DNA of 64,000 nucleotides. Origin: an uncultured Bacteroidota bacterium. Lineage in GTDB: Bacteria; Bacteroidota; Bacteroidia; Flavobacteriales; Flavobacteriaceae. The stretch is from contig CABXVR010000002.1 in assembly GCA_902515565.1 (NCBI GenBank), positions 1 to 64,000 of the forward strand, written 5' to 3'. This document shows, piece by piece, positions 32,164-42,733 of the stretch. Made by a program: the position numbers and the translations under genes. The notes under the pieces are model-generated. The model was not told the origin of the DNA. It saw only the letters and a list, made by a program, of their open reading frames with translations, and did not search any database. How positions within the stretch are numbered: position 1 is the stretch's first letter; each line of letters starts with the position of its first letter.

Positions 32164-32772
32164 ATGCATATTGCAATTGCAGGAAACATTGGAGCAGGAA
32201 AAACAACTTTAACTAATTCACTAGCCAAGCATTACAAATTCGAGGTACAGCTTGAAGATGTAGTAGATAATCCATATTTAGATGATTTCTATAATGAAAT
32301 GGAAAGGTGGAGTTTTAATCTTCAAGTTTACTTTTTGAATAGCCGATTTAGACAGCTAATTGATATTACAGAAAGTAAAAAAAATGTAATTCAAGACAGA
32401 ACAATTTACGAGGATGCAAATATATTTGCACCTAATTTGCATGCAATGGGCTTAATGGCCAATCGTGATTTTGAAAACTATAAATCTCTATTTGAATTAA
32501 TGGAATCAAAGGTAGACGCCCCAGATTTATTAATTTATTTAAGAAGCTCAATTCCCAATCTAGTTTCTCATATACACAAAAGAGGAAGAGATTATGAAAA
32601 TTCAATAAGTATTGACTATTTAAGTAGATTAAATGAGCGTTATGAAGCTTGGATTCACAACTACAACAAGGGTGAATTATTAATCATTGATATTGATAAT
32701 TTAGACTTTGTTGATCACCAAGAAGATCTTGAGAAAATAATTTCGATGGTTGATGAAAAATTAAAGAAATAA
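32164..32772 (+). CDS. deoxynucleoside kinase
   Basis: IAIAGNIGAGKTTLTNSLAKHY, DRTIYEDANIFAPNLH, YLRSSIPNLVSHIHKRGRDYE. Confidence 0.92.
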   Translation: MHIAIAGNIGAGKTTLTNSLAKHYKFEVQLEDVVDNPYLDDFYNEMERWSFNLQVYFLNSRFRQLIDITESKKNVIQDRTIYEDANIFAPNLHAMGLMANRDFENYKSLFELMESKVDAPDLLIYLRSSIPNLVSHIHKRGRDYENSISIDYLSRLNERYEAWIHNYNKGELLIIDIDNLDFVDHQEDLEKIISMVDEKLKK

Positions 32773-32805
32773 AAAAAAGCCTCATTTGAAAATGAGGCTT
32801 TTTTT
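32771..32805. terminator. bidirectional rho-independent terminator between dNK (+) and hppA (-)
   Basis: AAAAAAA + AGCCTCATTT-ga-AAATGAGGCT + TTTTTTT. Confidence 0.9.
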
Positions 32806-32824
32806 ATGAAATAATATAATATAT

Positions 32825-35206
32825 TTAATTCTCTTGAGCCTCAGCTACAAGATCCTTAACTGTTTGATTTACATGGGACTCACTACCCTTAATAACAGAT
32901 GAAACTTTCGTTTGAACTCCGTCTTTGTTAGTTATAATCTTGACTTCTGCAGTTATATTATCTGCATCATCAACACTAGTCGCATTTACTTCAACCTGAA
33001 CTTCATTAGTAACTGAAGAATGATTTTCTGAAACCGAATGACCTCCTAATATAGGTGCAATCACTAAACCAATCAAACAAGTTAACTTAATTAAAATATT
33101 CATTGAAGGACCTGAAGTGTCTTTGAAAGGATCACCAACTGTATCTCCTGTGACAGCAGCTTTGTGAGCCTCAGAACCTTTATAAGTCATCTCGCCGTTA
33201 ATTTCAACTCCTGCTTCAAATGATTTTTTGGCATTATCCCAAGCTCCACCAGCGTTATTCTGAAATATCGCCCATAAAACTCCACTTACAGTAACCCCTG
33301 CCATATAACCACCAAGCATTTCGGCAATTATTTGATTATCCATACCAAATAACATTGGTAAGACAGTTATTAGTATTGGGAAACCGATAGTTAATAATCC
33401 AGGTAACATCATTTCTTTTAACGAAGCCTGCGTAGAAATAGCAACACATTTATCATATTCTGGTTTACCAGTTCCTTCCATAATTCCAGGAATATCTTTA
33501 AACTGTCTTCTTACTTCATATACCATTTCCATTGCAGCTTTTCCTACAGCATTCATTGCTAATGCAGAGAAAACAACCGGAATCATACCTCCAACAAATA
33601 ACATTGCTAAAACTGGAGCTTTAAATATATTTATACCATCAATTCCTGTGAATGTAACATAAGCTGCAAATAAGGCAAGAGATGTTAAAGCAGCAGATGC
33701 AATAGCAAACCCTTTTCCTGTAGCTGCAGTTGTATTACCAACTGAATCTAAGATATCTGTTCTTTCTCTAACTACAGGTTCTTGTTCACTCATTTCTGCA
33801 ATACCACCAGCATTGTCAGAAATTGGACCGAAAGCATCAATCGCCAACTGCATAGCAGTAGTAGCCATCATTGCAGAAGCGGCTAAAGCAACTCCGTAAA
33901 ATCCAGCAAGAGCATAAGAACCCCAAATAGCAGCAGCAAAAAGTAGTACTGATGGGAATGTAGATATCATACCAGTAGCTAAACCAGCGATGATATTAGT
34001 ACCTGCTCCAGTACTTGATTTTTGTACGATTTCTAAAATTGGTTTTTTTCCAAGACCTGTATAATATTCAGTAATTGAAGAAATGACTCCACCAACAAAC
34101 AATCCAACTAGAGTAGCAAAAAAGACTCTCATTGAAGAAATATCTTGTTTCCCTTCTCCAAAGAACTCCATTTGCATTGTTTCAGGTAACATGTAATCAA
34201 CTAACAAATAACATGATAAAGCAACTAAAGCTATAGAAACCCAGTTACCTTTATTTAATGCTCCCATTACCTGATCTTCCTTAGCATCATTAGAATTAAT
34301 TTTTACTAGCATAGTTCCTATTGCTGAAATAATAATTCCAACTCCGGCAATTGCCATTGGCAATAAAATTGGACCAATACCTCCAAAAGCATCGTCAATT
34401 GAACCTCCCATATCAACTATAACATAATTTCCTAAAACCATTGCAGCAAGCACAGTGGCTACATAAGATCCAAATAAATCTGCACCCATTCCAGCTACAT
34501 CTCCAACATTATCTCCCACGTTATCTGCAATTGTTGCTGGGTTTCTTGGATCATCTTCTGGTATTCCAGCTTCAACCTTTCCAACTAAATCAGCACCAAC
34601 ATCAGCAGCTTTGGTGTATATACCACCTCCAACTCTTGCAAATAATGCAATTGATTCAGCTCCTAATGAAAATCCAGCCAACGTTTCTAATACTATTGTC
34701 ATATCTTCAGTAGATGTCCAAACTCCGTTCATAAAGTATTGAAAGAAAAGAATGAAAAAAGTTGTTAATCCTAAAACAGCAAGTCCTGCTACTCCAAGTC
34801 CCATAACTGTTCCTCCACCAAAAGATATTTTTAAAGCATTTGGCAGACTAGTAATTGCTGCTTGTGTAGTTCGAACATTTGTTTTGGTAGCTATTTTCAT
34901 CCCCATATTTCCAGCCCATGCTGAAAAAAGCGCACCAAATATAAATGCTACAACTATTAATATATGTGTAGTTGGGACTATGAATGATATTCCAGCTAAT
35001 GCTAAACTTACAATAATCACAAATACAGTTAAAAGTCTATATTCAGCATTTAAAAATGCTAAAGCTCCTTCATAAATGTGATCAGAAATTTCTTTCATTT
35101 TACCATCTCCTGCATCTTGTTTCATAACCCATGATTTTTTGTAAATCATGTATCCTAGTCCTAATAAAGCCGCTAGTATCGGCATGTAAATAATCATTGA
35201 ATCCAT
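32825..35206 (-). CDS. hppA: membrane-bound sodium/proton-translocating pyrophosphatase, K+-dependent type
   Basis: [66 protein letters not shown] (Ala/Gly pair typical of K+-dependent forms). Confidence 0.95.
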   Translation of the reverse strand: MDSMIIYMPILAALLGLGYMIYKKSWVMKQDAGDGKMKEISDHIYEGALAFLNAEYRLLTVFVIIVSLALAGISFIVPTTHILIVVAFIFGALFSAWAGNMGMKIATKTNVRTTQAAITSLPNALKISFGGGTVMGLGVAGLAVLGLTTFFILFFQYFMNGVWTSTEDMTIVLETLAGFSLGAESIALFARVGGGIYTKAADVGADLVGKVEAGIPEDDPRNPATIADNVGDNVGDVAGMGADLFGSYVATVLAAMVLGNYVIVDMGGSIDDAFGGIGPILLPMAIAGVGIIISAIGTMLVKINSNDAKEDQVMGALNKGNWVSIALVALSCYLLVDYMLPETMQMEFFGEGKQDISSMRVFFATLVGLFVGGVISSITEYYTGLGKKPILEIVQKSSTGAGTNIIAGLATGMISTFPSVLLFAAAIWGSYALAGFYGVALAASAMMATTAMQLAIDAFGPISDNAGGIAEMSEQEPVVRERTDILDSVGNTTAATGKGFAIASAALTSLALFAAYVTFTGIDGINIFKAPVLAMLFVGGMIPVVFSALAMNAVGKAAMEMVYEVRRQFKDIPGIMEGTGKPEYDKCVAISTQASLKEMMLPGLLTIGFPILITVLPMLFGMDNQIIAEMLGGYMAGVTVSGVLWAIFQNNAGGAWDNAKKSFEAGVEINGEMTYKGSEAHKAAVTGDTVGDPFKDTSGPSMNILIKLTCLIGLVIAPILGGHSVSENHSSVTNEVQVEVNATSVDDADNITAEVKIITNKDGVQTKVSSVIKGSESHVNQTVKDLVAEAQEN

Positions 35207-35295
35207 TTTATATTTTTTAGTAATTTTTAATTCGGTGGCAAAAGTAATGAAATCAGTTTAGATTTAAAAACTAAACAGATCTCAAATACGAATGC

Positions 35296-36276
35296 TTATT
35301 TTTTGTAAAGCACTTTTTTAACAGCTTTAATTACATCTTCACTGTTTGGAAGCCATTCAGCTAAAAGAACAGGTGAATATGGAGCTGGAGTATCTGCAGT
35401 ATTTATCTTTTCAATTGGAGCATCTAAATAATCAAATGCTTTCGACTGAACTTGAAAAGTAATTTCAGTGGAAACATTTCCAAAAGGCCAAGCTTCTTCT
35501 AAAATAACTAGTCTATTTGTTTTTTTAACAGATTTAAGTACACTGTCAATATCTAAAGGTCGAACAGTTCTTAAATCAATAATTTCACAAGAAATATTTT
35601 CTTCCTTTAATTTATCGGCTGCTTTGTATGCCTCTTTAATTATTTTTCCAAATGAAACTATAGTAACATCTGAACCTTCTCTTTTAATGTCAGCAACTCC
35701 AATCGGTAATGTGTATTCTCCTTCAGGAATTTCACCTTTATCTCCATACATTTGCTCGCTCTCCATAAAAATAACAGGATCATCATCTCTAATAGCAGAT
35801 TTTAATAATCCTTTAGCATCGTAAGGGTTTGAAGGAACTATGACCTTAAGACCAGGTGTATTTGCAAACCAATTTTCAAAAGCTTGAGAATGAGTCGCAC
35901 CTAATTGACCTGCAGATGCAGTTGGGCCTCTGAAAACGATAGGGCATTTAAATTGACCACCAGACATTTGTCTGATTTTTGCAGCATTATTAATAATCTG
36001 ATCAATTCCAACAAGGGAAAAATTAAATGTCATGTATTCAACTATAGGACGGTTACCTGTCATTGTGGAGCCGATAGCAACACCTGCAAATCCCAATTCA
36101 GCAATTGGTGTGTCAATGACTCTTTTTTCTCCAAATTCGTCTAACATTCCTTTTGAAGCTTTGTAGGCTCCATTATATTCTGCAACTTCTTCTCCCATAA
36201 GATAGATACTTTCATCTGCTCTCATTTCTTCTGACATTGCCTCACAAATAGCTTCTCTAAATTGAATTGTTCTCAT
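35296..36276 (-). CDS. pdhB: pyruvate dehydrogenase E1 component subunit beta
   Basis: MRTIQFREAICEAMSEEMRADESIYLMGEEVAEYNGAYKASKGMLDEFG, EYMTFNFSLVGIDQIINNAAKIRQMSGGQFK. Confidence 0.93.
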   Translation of the reverse strand: MRTIQFREAICEAMSEEMRADESIYLMGEEVAEYNGAYKASKGMLDEFGEKRVIDTPIAELGFAGVAIGSTMTGNRPIVEYMTFNFSLVGIDQIINNAAKIRQMSGGQFKCPIVFRGPTASAGQLGATHSQAFENWFANTPGLKVIVPSNPYDAKGLLKSAIRDDDPVIFMESEQMYGDKGEIPEGEYTLPIGVADIKREGSDVTIVSFGKIIKEAYKAADKLKEENISCEIIDLRTVRPLDIDSVLKSVKKTNRLVILEEAWPFGNVSTEITFQVQSKAFDYLDAPIEKINTADTPAPYSPVLLAEWLPNSEDVIKAVKKVLYKK

Positions 36277-36292
36277 TTATATAATTTTACTG

Positions 36293-36300
36293 CAAAAATA
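36293..36300 (-). promoter_or_regulatory. putative -7 element for pdhB
   Basis: TATTTTTG on minus strand (fits TAnnTTTG), 16 nt upstream of the pdhB ATG. Confidence 0.4.
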
Positions 36301-36338
36301 CTAAAGGATTTAATAATTGTAATTAAAAAAAATAAAAT

Positions 36339-36362
36339 AATTACTATGCATGCATAGTAATT
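36339..36362. promoter_or_regulatory. 24-bp perfect palindrome, candidate operator between divergent pdhB and etfB
   Basis: AATTACTATGCA|TGCATAGTAATT, about where a -33 box for etfB would lie. Confidence 0.5.
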
Positions 36363-36376
36363 TATGTATTATTAAT

Positions 36377-36384
36377 TATATTTG
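36377..36384 (+). promoter_or_regulatory. putative -7 element for etfB
   Basis: TATATTTG fits TAnnTTTG; 18 nt upstream of ATG at 36403. Confidence 0.4.
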
Positions 36385-36402
36385 ATCTTTAAATTAAAAG
36401 AT

Positions 36403-37149
36403 ATGAAAATAATAGTTTGTATTAGTCATGTTCCTGACACAACTTCAAAAATAAATTTCTCTGATGGAGATACAAAGTTTGAAAGAAATGGTGTTCAATT
36501 TGTAATTAATCCAAATGATGAATTTGGTCTTACAAGAGCAATGTGGTTTAAAGAAAAACAAGGAGCAACTGTTGATGTGATCAATGTTGGTCTTTCTGAT
36601 ACTGAGTCAACTTTAAGAAAAGCGCTTGCCATTGGAGCAGATAAAGCGATTAGAATAGACATGAGTCCTGAGAATGGGTTTAATGTAGCTAAGCAGTTAG
36701 CTAATTATATAAAAAAAGAAAATTACGATCTTGTAATTGCAGGTCGAGAGTCCATTGATTACAATGGAGGAATGGTTCCAGGGATGATAGCTGGTTTGAA
36801 CAATGCTAATTTTATAAACAATTGTATAAGTCTTGAAATTGACGGTACTAACGTGACTGCTTCTAGAGAGATTGACGGAGGAAAAGAAACTATTGAATCT
36901 TGTATTCCACTAGTGATTGGAGCTCAAAAAGGTTTAGTAGAAGAAAGTGATTTAAGAATTCCTAACATGAGAGGAATAATGATGGCTAGAAAAAAACAAC
37001 TTGAAGTTATTCCAGCTATTGATGCATCAAATCAAACTAACTCAATTGAATTTGAAAAACCAAAACCAAAAGGAGAAGTAACACTAGTTTCTTCAGACAA
37101 TTTGGATGAATTAATCAACTTACTACATAACGAAGCTAAAGTAATTTAA
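36403..37149 (+). CDS. etfB: electron transfer flavoprotein subunit beta
   Basis: MKIIVCISHVPDTTSKINF..., GLTRAMWFKEKQGATVDVINVG, GRESIDYNGGMVPGMIA; the track start at 36382 uses an upstream TTG overlapping the promoter. Confidence 0.93.
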   Translation: MKIIVCISHVPDTTSKINFSDGDTKFERNGVQFVINPNDEFGLTRAMWFKEKQGATVDVINVGLSDTESTLRKALAIGADKAIRIDMSPENGFNVAKQLANYIKKENYDLVIAGRESIDYNGGMVPGMIAGLNNANFINNCISLEIDGTNVTASREIDGGKETIESCIPLVIGAQKGLVEESDLRIPNMRGIMMARKKQLEVIPAIDASNQTNSIEFEKPKPKGEVTLVSSDNLDELINLLHNEAKVI

Positions 37150-37151
37150 AT

Positions 37152-38111
37152 ATGGCAATATTAGTATACACAGAATCAGAACAAGGTAAATTTAAAAAAA
37201 TAGCTTTTGAATTAGCTTCTTATGCTAGGGCAATAGCGGATGAAAATAACACTACTGTGACCGCAGTATGTTTCAATGCAGAAAGTCCAATGGAGTTACA
37301 AAACTATGGTGTAAATAAAGTTCTTAATATTTCTAATCAAGACTTAAAATCATTTAACGCCATGTCATACTCCCAATGTGTATTTGAAGCTGCAGAAAAT
37401 GAAAAATCTAACATTATTGTTATTAGCTCAAGTGCTGATTCAAAATATTTAGCTCCGCTACTTGCAGTAAAACATAATGCTGGATATATCTCTAATGCTT
37501 GTGAATTACCAACAAGCTACAGTCCATTAACAGTTAAAAGAACAGCTTTTACAAACAAAGCCTTTGAAATCACAAAGGTTAACACTGAAAATGCATTAAT
37601 AAGTTTAGCTAAAAATAGTTATTCTATAAATGAAGTTAAAACAGATGCATCTTTAGTAGATTTTTCTGTAAATGTTTCCCAAAATGACACAAAAGTTAAG
37701 TCTATAGATAAAGCTACTGATAAAGTAACAATTGCTGATGCCGATACAGTTGTATCAGCAGGCAGGGGATTGAAAGGTCCAGAAAATTGGGGAATGATAG
37801 AAGAATTAGCTGAGGTCTTGGGTGCAGCTACAGCTTGTTCAAAACCTGTATCTGATTTGGGTTGGAGACCCCATGGTGAACACGTGGGTCAAACTGGTAA
37901 ACCCGTAGCAAGTAACCTTTATATTGCTATTGGAATCTCTGGGGCAATACAACATTTAGCAGGAATTAATTCTTCAAAAGTTAAAGTCGTGATTAATACT
38001 GATCCAGAAGCGCCATTTTTTAAAGCTGCTGATTATGGTGTTGTTGGAGATGCTTTTGAGGTAGTACCTGAATTGATAAATAAACTAAAAACTTTCAAGG
38101 CTCAAAACTAA
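37152..38111 (+). CDS. etfA: electron transfer flavoprotein subunit alpha
   Basis: VVSAGRGLKGPENWGMIEELAEVLGAATACSKPVSDLGWRPHGEHVGQTGK, GISGAIQHLAGI. Confidence 0.94.
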   Translation: MAILVYTESEQGKFKKIAFELASYARAIADENNTTVTAVCFNAESPMELQNYGVNKVLNISNQDLKSFNAMSYSQCVFEAAENEKSNIIVISSSADSKYLAPLLAVKHNAGYISNACELPTSYSPLTVKRTAFTNKAFEITKVNTENALISLAKNSYSINEVKTDASLVDFSVNVSQNDTKVKSIDKATDKVTIADADTVVSAGRGLKGPENWGMIEELAEVLGAATACSKPVSDLGWRPHGEHVGQTGKPVASNLYIAIGISGAIQHLAGINSSKVKVVINTDPEAPFFKAADYGVVGDAFEVVPELINKLKTFKAQN

Positions 38112-38147
38112 TTCCTTTTGAGTATAACATAAAAAGGTTAAATTTGA

Positions 38148-38768
38148 TTGCAATTTGTTAAATCAAGTATGAGCTTAGTACGTCTAATTATTAAAGGAAT
38201 TTCTTACAGTCAAACACAAAATGGAGCTTATGCACTAATTCTTAGTGAATTAGAAGGGCAAAGAAAACTTCCGATTGTTATTGGAGCTTTTGAGGCTCAA
38301 TCTATTGCAATTGCTTTGGAAAAAGAAATAAAACCTCCTAGGCCTCTAACTCATGATTTATTTAAAAATTTTTCTATCCGTTTTGACATAATTGTTAAAC
38401 AAGTGATTATTCATAAACTTGTAGATGGAGTATTTTATTCAAGTATAATTTGCGAGAGAGATAAAATTGAGGAAGTTATTGACGCTAGAACAAGTGATGC
38501 AATAGCACTTGCACTCAGATTTAATGCACCAATTTTTACATATGAAAATATTTTAATTAAAGCTGGAGTAATTCTAAAAGTTGAAAATGACGAAGGACAA
38601 GGGGATTCTATTCTAAAAGAAATTATTCACGAGGACACAAAAGACAGTAAGAAAGATTACAAAAACAAAACAACTGAGGAGCTTCAAAAATTATTAAAAA
38701 TTGCTGTTTTAAAAGAAAACTATGAAAATGCAGCTCTAATAAGAGATGAAATATCTAAAAGACAATAA
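38148..38768 (+). CDS. bifunctional nuclease family protein (BFN/DUF151) with C-terminal UVR-like motif
   Basis: LPIVIGAFEAQSIAIALEKEIKPPRPLTHDL, ARTSDAIALALRFNAPIFTYE; LKIAVLKENYENAALIRDEISK. Likely start ATG 38169. Confidence 0.9.
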   Translation: MQFVKSSMSLVRLIIKGISYSQTQNGAYALILSELEGQRKLPIVIGAFEAQSIAIALEKEIKPPRPLTHDLFKNFSIRFDIIVKQVIIHKLVDGVFYSSIICERDKIEEVIDARTSDAIALALRFNAPIFTYENILIKAGVILKVENDEGQGDSILKEIIHEDTKDSKKDYKNKTTEELQKLLKIAVLKENYENAALIRDEISKRQ

Positions 38769-38770
38769 TT

Positions 38771-40438
38771 ATGTTAAAAAAACTTTCAATTTTACTATTT
38801 ATCTTTTCATTTAATTCAATTTTTTCTCAATCTATTGTTGGTGATTGGTTTTTTCAAAATATTCAAGATTCTAATGGAAATGAATTATTTGAAGTTAAAA
38901 AAACAGATCTCTTAAGTATTACTGGAAAAGATTTTAAGTACAACTTAGAAGCAAAAAATAATTTACAGGCTGATGGTAGTTACTCAATTGCAAACAATAA
39001 ATTGTCATTTAAATATAATACACCTTCTGACACCCTAAGAACTTATGATATTACTTTATTATCTGAAAATGAACTAGAATTTACAGAAAATGGAGTTAGC
39101 TATAAATTTCAAAGGATTGAATCATTAATTCCTAGTCAAGGGTTTTCCATCTCTGGAATGACAAAGGGGATTACAGGAATGGTTTTTTTAATTTTCATAG
39201 CATTTTTATTTAGTAAAAACAGAAAAGCAATAAAATGGAAAACAGTATTTATTGGGTTAGCCGCACAGCTTTTGTTGGCCGTAGGTGTTTTAAAGGTTGA
39301 TTTTATTCAAAAAATATTTGAATTTTTTGGAAAGATATTTGTAAAGACACTCGACTTTACAATGGAGGGAAGTACATTTTTGTTAGGGGATATGATGAAC
39401 GTAGAAAGTTTTGGTTATGTGTTTTTGTTTCAAGTTTTACCGACCGTAATATTCTTTTCGGCCTTAACATCAGTCCTATTTTATTTAGGAGTTATTCAAA
39501 AATTTGTTAAAGCACTAGCATGGGCTCTAACAAAATTATTAAACATTTCTGGTGCAGAGAGTTTAAGTGTTGCAGGGAATATATTTTTAGGTCAAACTGA
39601 AGCTCCACTAATGATAAAAGCATATTTAGAAAAAATGTCTAAATCAGAAATATTACTAGTCATGGTAGGTGGAATGGCTACAGTAGCAGGTGGAGTTTTG
39701 GCTGCTTACATTGGATTTTTAGGAGGGGAAGATGAAGTTGTTAGGTTATTTTACGCAAAACACCTGTTAACTGCATCAGTTATGGCTGCTCCAGGAGCAA
39801 TCGTGATTTCAAAAATACTATATCCTCAAACTGAAAAAATTAACACTGAGGTACATGTCTCTCAAGAAAAAATTGGCGCTAATTTACTTGACGCAATAGC
39901 AAACGGAACAACAGAGGGGTTGAAATTGGCTGCAAATGTTGGTGCAATGCTATTAGTTTTTGTCGCTTTTATAGCCATGATTAACTTTGGATTTGAGAAA
40001 ATTGGAACGATTGGTCAAATAAATAACTGGATTAGTTCGAATACTTCATATGACCAACTTTCCATAGAGTTTGTTTTAGGTTATACATTTTCTCCATTAA
40101 TGTGGCTAATTGGAGTTGCAAAAGAAGACATGGCATTAATGGGTCAGCTATTAGGAATAAAGTTAGCTGTCAGTGAGTTTATCGGATACATGCAATTAGC
40201 TGAACTTAAAGACATCACAAATTTGATTCATTTTAAATATGAAAAATCCATAATTATGGCTACATATATGTTGTGTGGTTTTGCAAATTTTGCATCTATT
40301 GGAATTCAAATTGGTGGTATTGGTTCATTAGCACCTGGGCAAAGAAAAAACTTGTCAGAATTCGGATTTTTAGCTTTGATAGGTGGGACACTTGCCTCAC
40401 TATTATCTGCAACTTTTGCAGGAATGATTATTGGCTAA
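38771..40438 (+). CDS. Na+-dependent nucleoside transporter (CNT/NupC) with N-terminal exported domain
   Basis: CNT core (GNIFLGQTEAPLMIKAYLEKMSKSEILLVMVGGMATVAGGVLAAYIGFLG, GSLAPGQRKNLSEFGFLALIGGTLASLLSATFAGMI), preceded by signal peptide and ~115-aa lipocalin-like domain. Confidence 0.92.
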   Translation: MLKKLSILLFIFSFNSIFSQSIVGDWFFQNIQDSNGNELFEVKKTDLLSITGKDFKYNLEAKNNLQADGSYSIANNKLSFKYNTPSDTLRTYDITLLSENELEFTENGVSYKFQRIESLIPSQGFSISGMTKGITGMVFLIFIAFLFSKNRKAIKWKTVFIGLAAQLLLAVGVLKVDFIQKIFEFFGKIFVKTLDFTMEGSTFLLGDMMNVESFGYVFLFQVLPTVIFFSALTSVLFYLGVIQKFVKALAWALTKLLNISGAESLSVAGNIFLGQTEAPLMIKAYLEKMSKSEILLVMVGGMATVAGGVLAAYIGFLGGEDEVVRLFYAKHLLTASVMAAPGAIVISKILYPQTEKINTEVHVSQEKIGANLLDAIANGTTEGLKLAANVGAMLLVFVAFIAMINFGFEKIGTIGQINNWISSNTSYDQLSIEFVLGYTFSPLMWLIGVAKEDMALMGQLLGIKLAVSEFIGYMQLAELKDITNLIHFKYEKSIIMATYMLCGFANFASIGIQIGGIGSLAPGQRKNLSEFGFLALIGGTLASLLSATFAGMIIG

Positions 40439-40513
40439 AAAGTTAATAACTTTAATATATTTATTATTTAATTTTCTCTGGATTTATCTATTTTTATTTT
40501 TTAAATATTTCAA

Positions 40514-41338
40514 ATGAAGCAATACTTAGATTTAGTAAAAGAAGTTTTAGAAAACGGAAATCAAAAAGGAGATAGAACAGGGACCGGAACAAAAAGTATT
40601 TTTGGTCACCAACTAAGATTTGATTTAAGTAAAGGCTTTCCGATGATTACTACAAAAAAACTTCATTTAAAATCTATAATTCATGAATTATTATGGTTTA
40701 TAAATGGAGATACCAATATTAGTTATCTTAATGAAAATGGTGTTAAGATTTGGAATGAATGGGCAAATAATGATGGTGATTTAGGGCCTGTCTATGGCTA
40801 TCAGTGGAGAAATTGGAACGGTGATGAAATTGATCAAATTAAGGAGCTAATAAGTACATTAAAAAGCAATCCTAATAGTAGAAGAATGCTAGTCTCTGCT
40901 TGGAATCCATCTGTTCTACCAGACACTTCTAAATCTTTCGAAGAAAATGTTGCAAATGGCAAAGCTGCACTTCCTCCATGTCATGCCTTTTTTCAATTTT
41001 ATGTAAATAACGGAAAACTTTCTTGTCAACTATACCAAAGAAGTGCAGATGTTTTTCTTGGAGTTCCCTTCAATATTGCATCCTACTCATTATTCACAAT
41101 GATGATTGCACAAGTGTGTGGATATCAAGCTGGAGATTTTGTACATACATTTGGAGATGCTCATATATATAACAACCATATTGAACAGGTCAAATTACAA
41201 CTAAGTAGAGACACAAGACCATTACCTAAAATGGAGATAAACCCTGAAATTAAAAGTATTTTTGATTTTAAATTTGAGGACTTTAAATTGGTCGACTATG
41301 ACCCACATCCACATATTAAAGGAGCTGTAGCAATTTAA
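40514..41338 (+). CDS. thyA: thymidylate synthase
   Basis: [57 protein letters not shown]. Confidence 0.97.
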   Translation: MKQYLDLVKEVLENGNQKGDRTGTGTKSIFGHQLRFDLSKGFPMITTKKLHLKSIIHELLWFINGDTNISYLNENGVKIWNEWANNDGDLGPVYGYQWRNWNGDEIDQIKELISTLKSNPNSRRMLVSAWNPSVLPDTSKSFEENVANGKAALPPCHAFFQFYVNNGKLSCQLYQRSADVFLGVPFNIASYSLFTMMIAQVCGYQAGDFVHTFGDAHIYNNHIEQVKLQLSRDTRPLPKMEINPEIKSIFDFKFEDFKLVDYDPHPHIKGAVAI

Positions 41339-41343
41339 AAAAT

Positions 41344-41847
41344 ATGACTAGATCTAATTTAACTATAATTGTTGCTGCCGACTTAAATGACACTATCGGT
41401 AAAGACAACAAATTAATTTGGCATTTACCTGATGACTTAAGGAGATTTAAAAAACTTACTTCAGGGCATCACATTATTATGGGAAGAAAAACCTTTGATA
41501 GCTTTCCAGGCCTATTACCAAACAGAAAACACATTGTCATTACAAGACAAAAAGAAAATAAAGAAATTGAAAATGTTGTTTACGTAAACTCTATGCAAGA
41601 GGCTATTAATGTCAGTAATGAAGACCCTAATCCATTTGTAATTGGAGGTGGGGAAATTTACAAAATAGCAATGGACTATTGTTCAAAAATAGAGCTAACC
41701 AGAGTTAATCATTCTTTTGATGGAGACACACATTTCACTAAAATTGATAGCAACGATTGGACTAAAATATCTGATGAATTTCATGATATAGATGAAAAAC
41801 ATAAATATTCATTTAACTTTGAAACTTACGAAACAAAAAACATATGA
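41344..41847 (+). CDS. folA: dihydrofolate reductase
   Basis: TIIVAADLNDTIGKDNKLIWHLPDDLRRFKKLTSGHHIIMGRKTFDS, FVIGGGEIYKIAM. Confidence 0.96.
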   Translation: MTRSNLTIIVAADLNDTIGKDNKLIWHLPDDLRRFKKLTSGHHIIMGRKTFDSFPGLLPNRKHIVITRQKENKEIENVVYVNSMQEAINVSNEDPNPFVIGGGEIYKIAMDYCSKIELTRVNHSFDGDTHFTKIDSNDWTKISDEFHDIDEKHKYSFNFETYETKNI

Positions 41848-42728
41848 AAGCTTACGTATTTCCAGGGCAAGGTGCTCAGTTCTCAGGAATGGGATTAGAT
41901 CTTTATAATCAAAGTGACATCGCTAAAGAATTATTTGATTCTGCCAATTCAATTTTAGGTTTCAAAATCACTGAAATAATGTTTAATGGATCTGCTGAAG
42001 ACCTAAAACAAACTAAAGTAACACAACCTGCTATCTTTCTTCACTCTGTAATTTTAGCAAAAATGTTGGGCGATAATTTTAAACCTCAAATGGTTGCTGG
42101 ACATTCCCTTGGTGAGTTTTCTGCACTTGTAAGTACTGGTGTGATTAGTTTTGAAGATGGATTGAAGCTTGTTTCTAAACGAGCAATTGCTATGCAAAAA
42201 GCTTGTGATATTCAAAAAAGTACAATGGCTGCAGTTTTAGGATTAGAAGATTCGATTGTTGAAAAAGTATGCGATAGTATTGATGGGGTTGTTGTAGCCG
42301 CTAATTATAATTGTCCAGGTCAATTGGTAATCTCTGGAGAAATAAACGCAATTAATGAAGCTTGTGAAAAATTAAAGGAAAATGGAGCAAGAAGAGCTTT
42401 AGTCCTCCCTGTTGGTGGTGCATTTCATTCCCCACTTATGAACCCTGCTAAAGAAGAGTTAGAAAAAGCGATCAACACCACCACATTTCATAAACCATCT
42501 TGTCCTATTTACCAAAACGTAAGTGCAAGTGCAGTTATGGATGATAATAAAATAAAAACCAATTTAATTTCTCAACTTACCTCACCAGTTAGATGGACTC
42601 ATACAATTCAACAAATGATTAAAGACGGAGCTACAGAGTTCATTGAAGTTGGCCCAGGAAAAGTACTACAAGGATTAGTAAAAAAAATAAATAGAGAATC
42701 CGAAGTTTCTTCTGCTACAATATTTTAA
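41844..42728 (+). CDS. fabD: malonyl CoA-acyl carrier protein transacylase
   Basis: FPGQGAQFSGMGLDLY, VAGHSLGEFSALVSTGVISFEDG, GAFHSPLM. Confidence 0.95.
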   Translation: MKAYVFPGQGAQFSGMGLDLYNQSDIAKELFDSANSILGFKITEIMFNGSAEDLKQTKVTQPAIFLHSVILAKMLGDNFKPQMVAGHSLGEFSALVSTGVISFEDGLKLVSKRAIAMQKACDIQKSTMAAVLGLEDSIVEKVCDSIDGVVVAANYNCPGQLVISGEINAINEACEKLKENGARRALVLPVGGAFHSPLMNPAKEELEKAINTTTFHKPSCPIYQNVSASAVMDDNKIKTNLISQLTSPVRWTHTIQQMIKDGATEFIEVGPGKVLQGLVKKINRESEVSSATIF

Positions 42729-42733
42729 TAAAA

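Noticed and set aside
34441-35075. Plus-strand ORFs within hppA (34441..34713, 34752..35075)
   Set aside because: Antisense shadows of a well-conserved protein; low-complexity QLQ-rich translation with no independent support.
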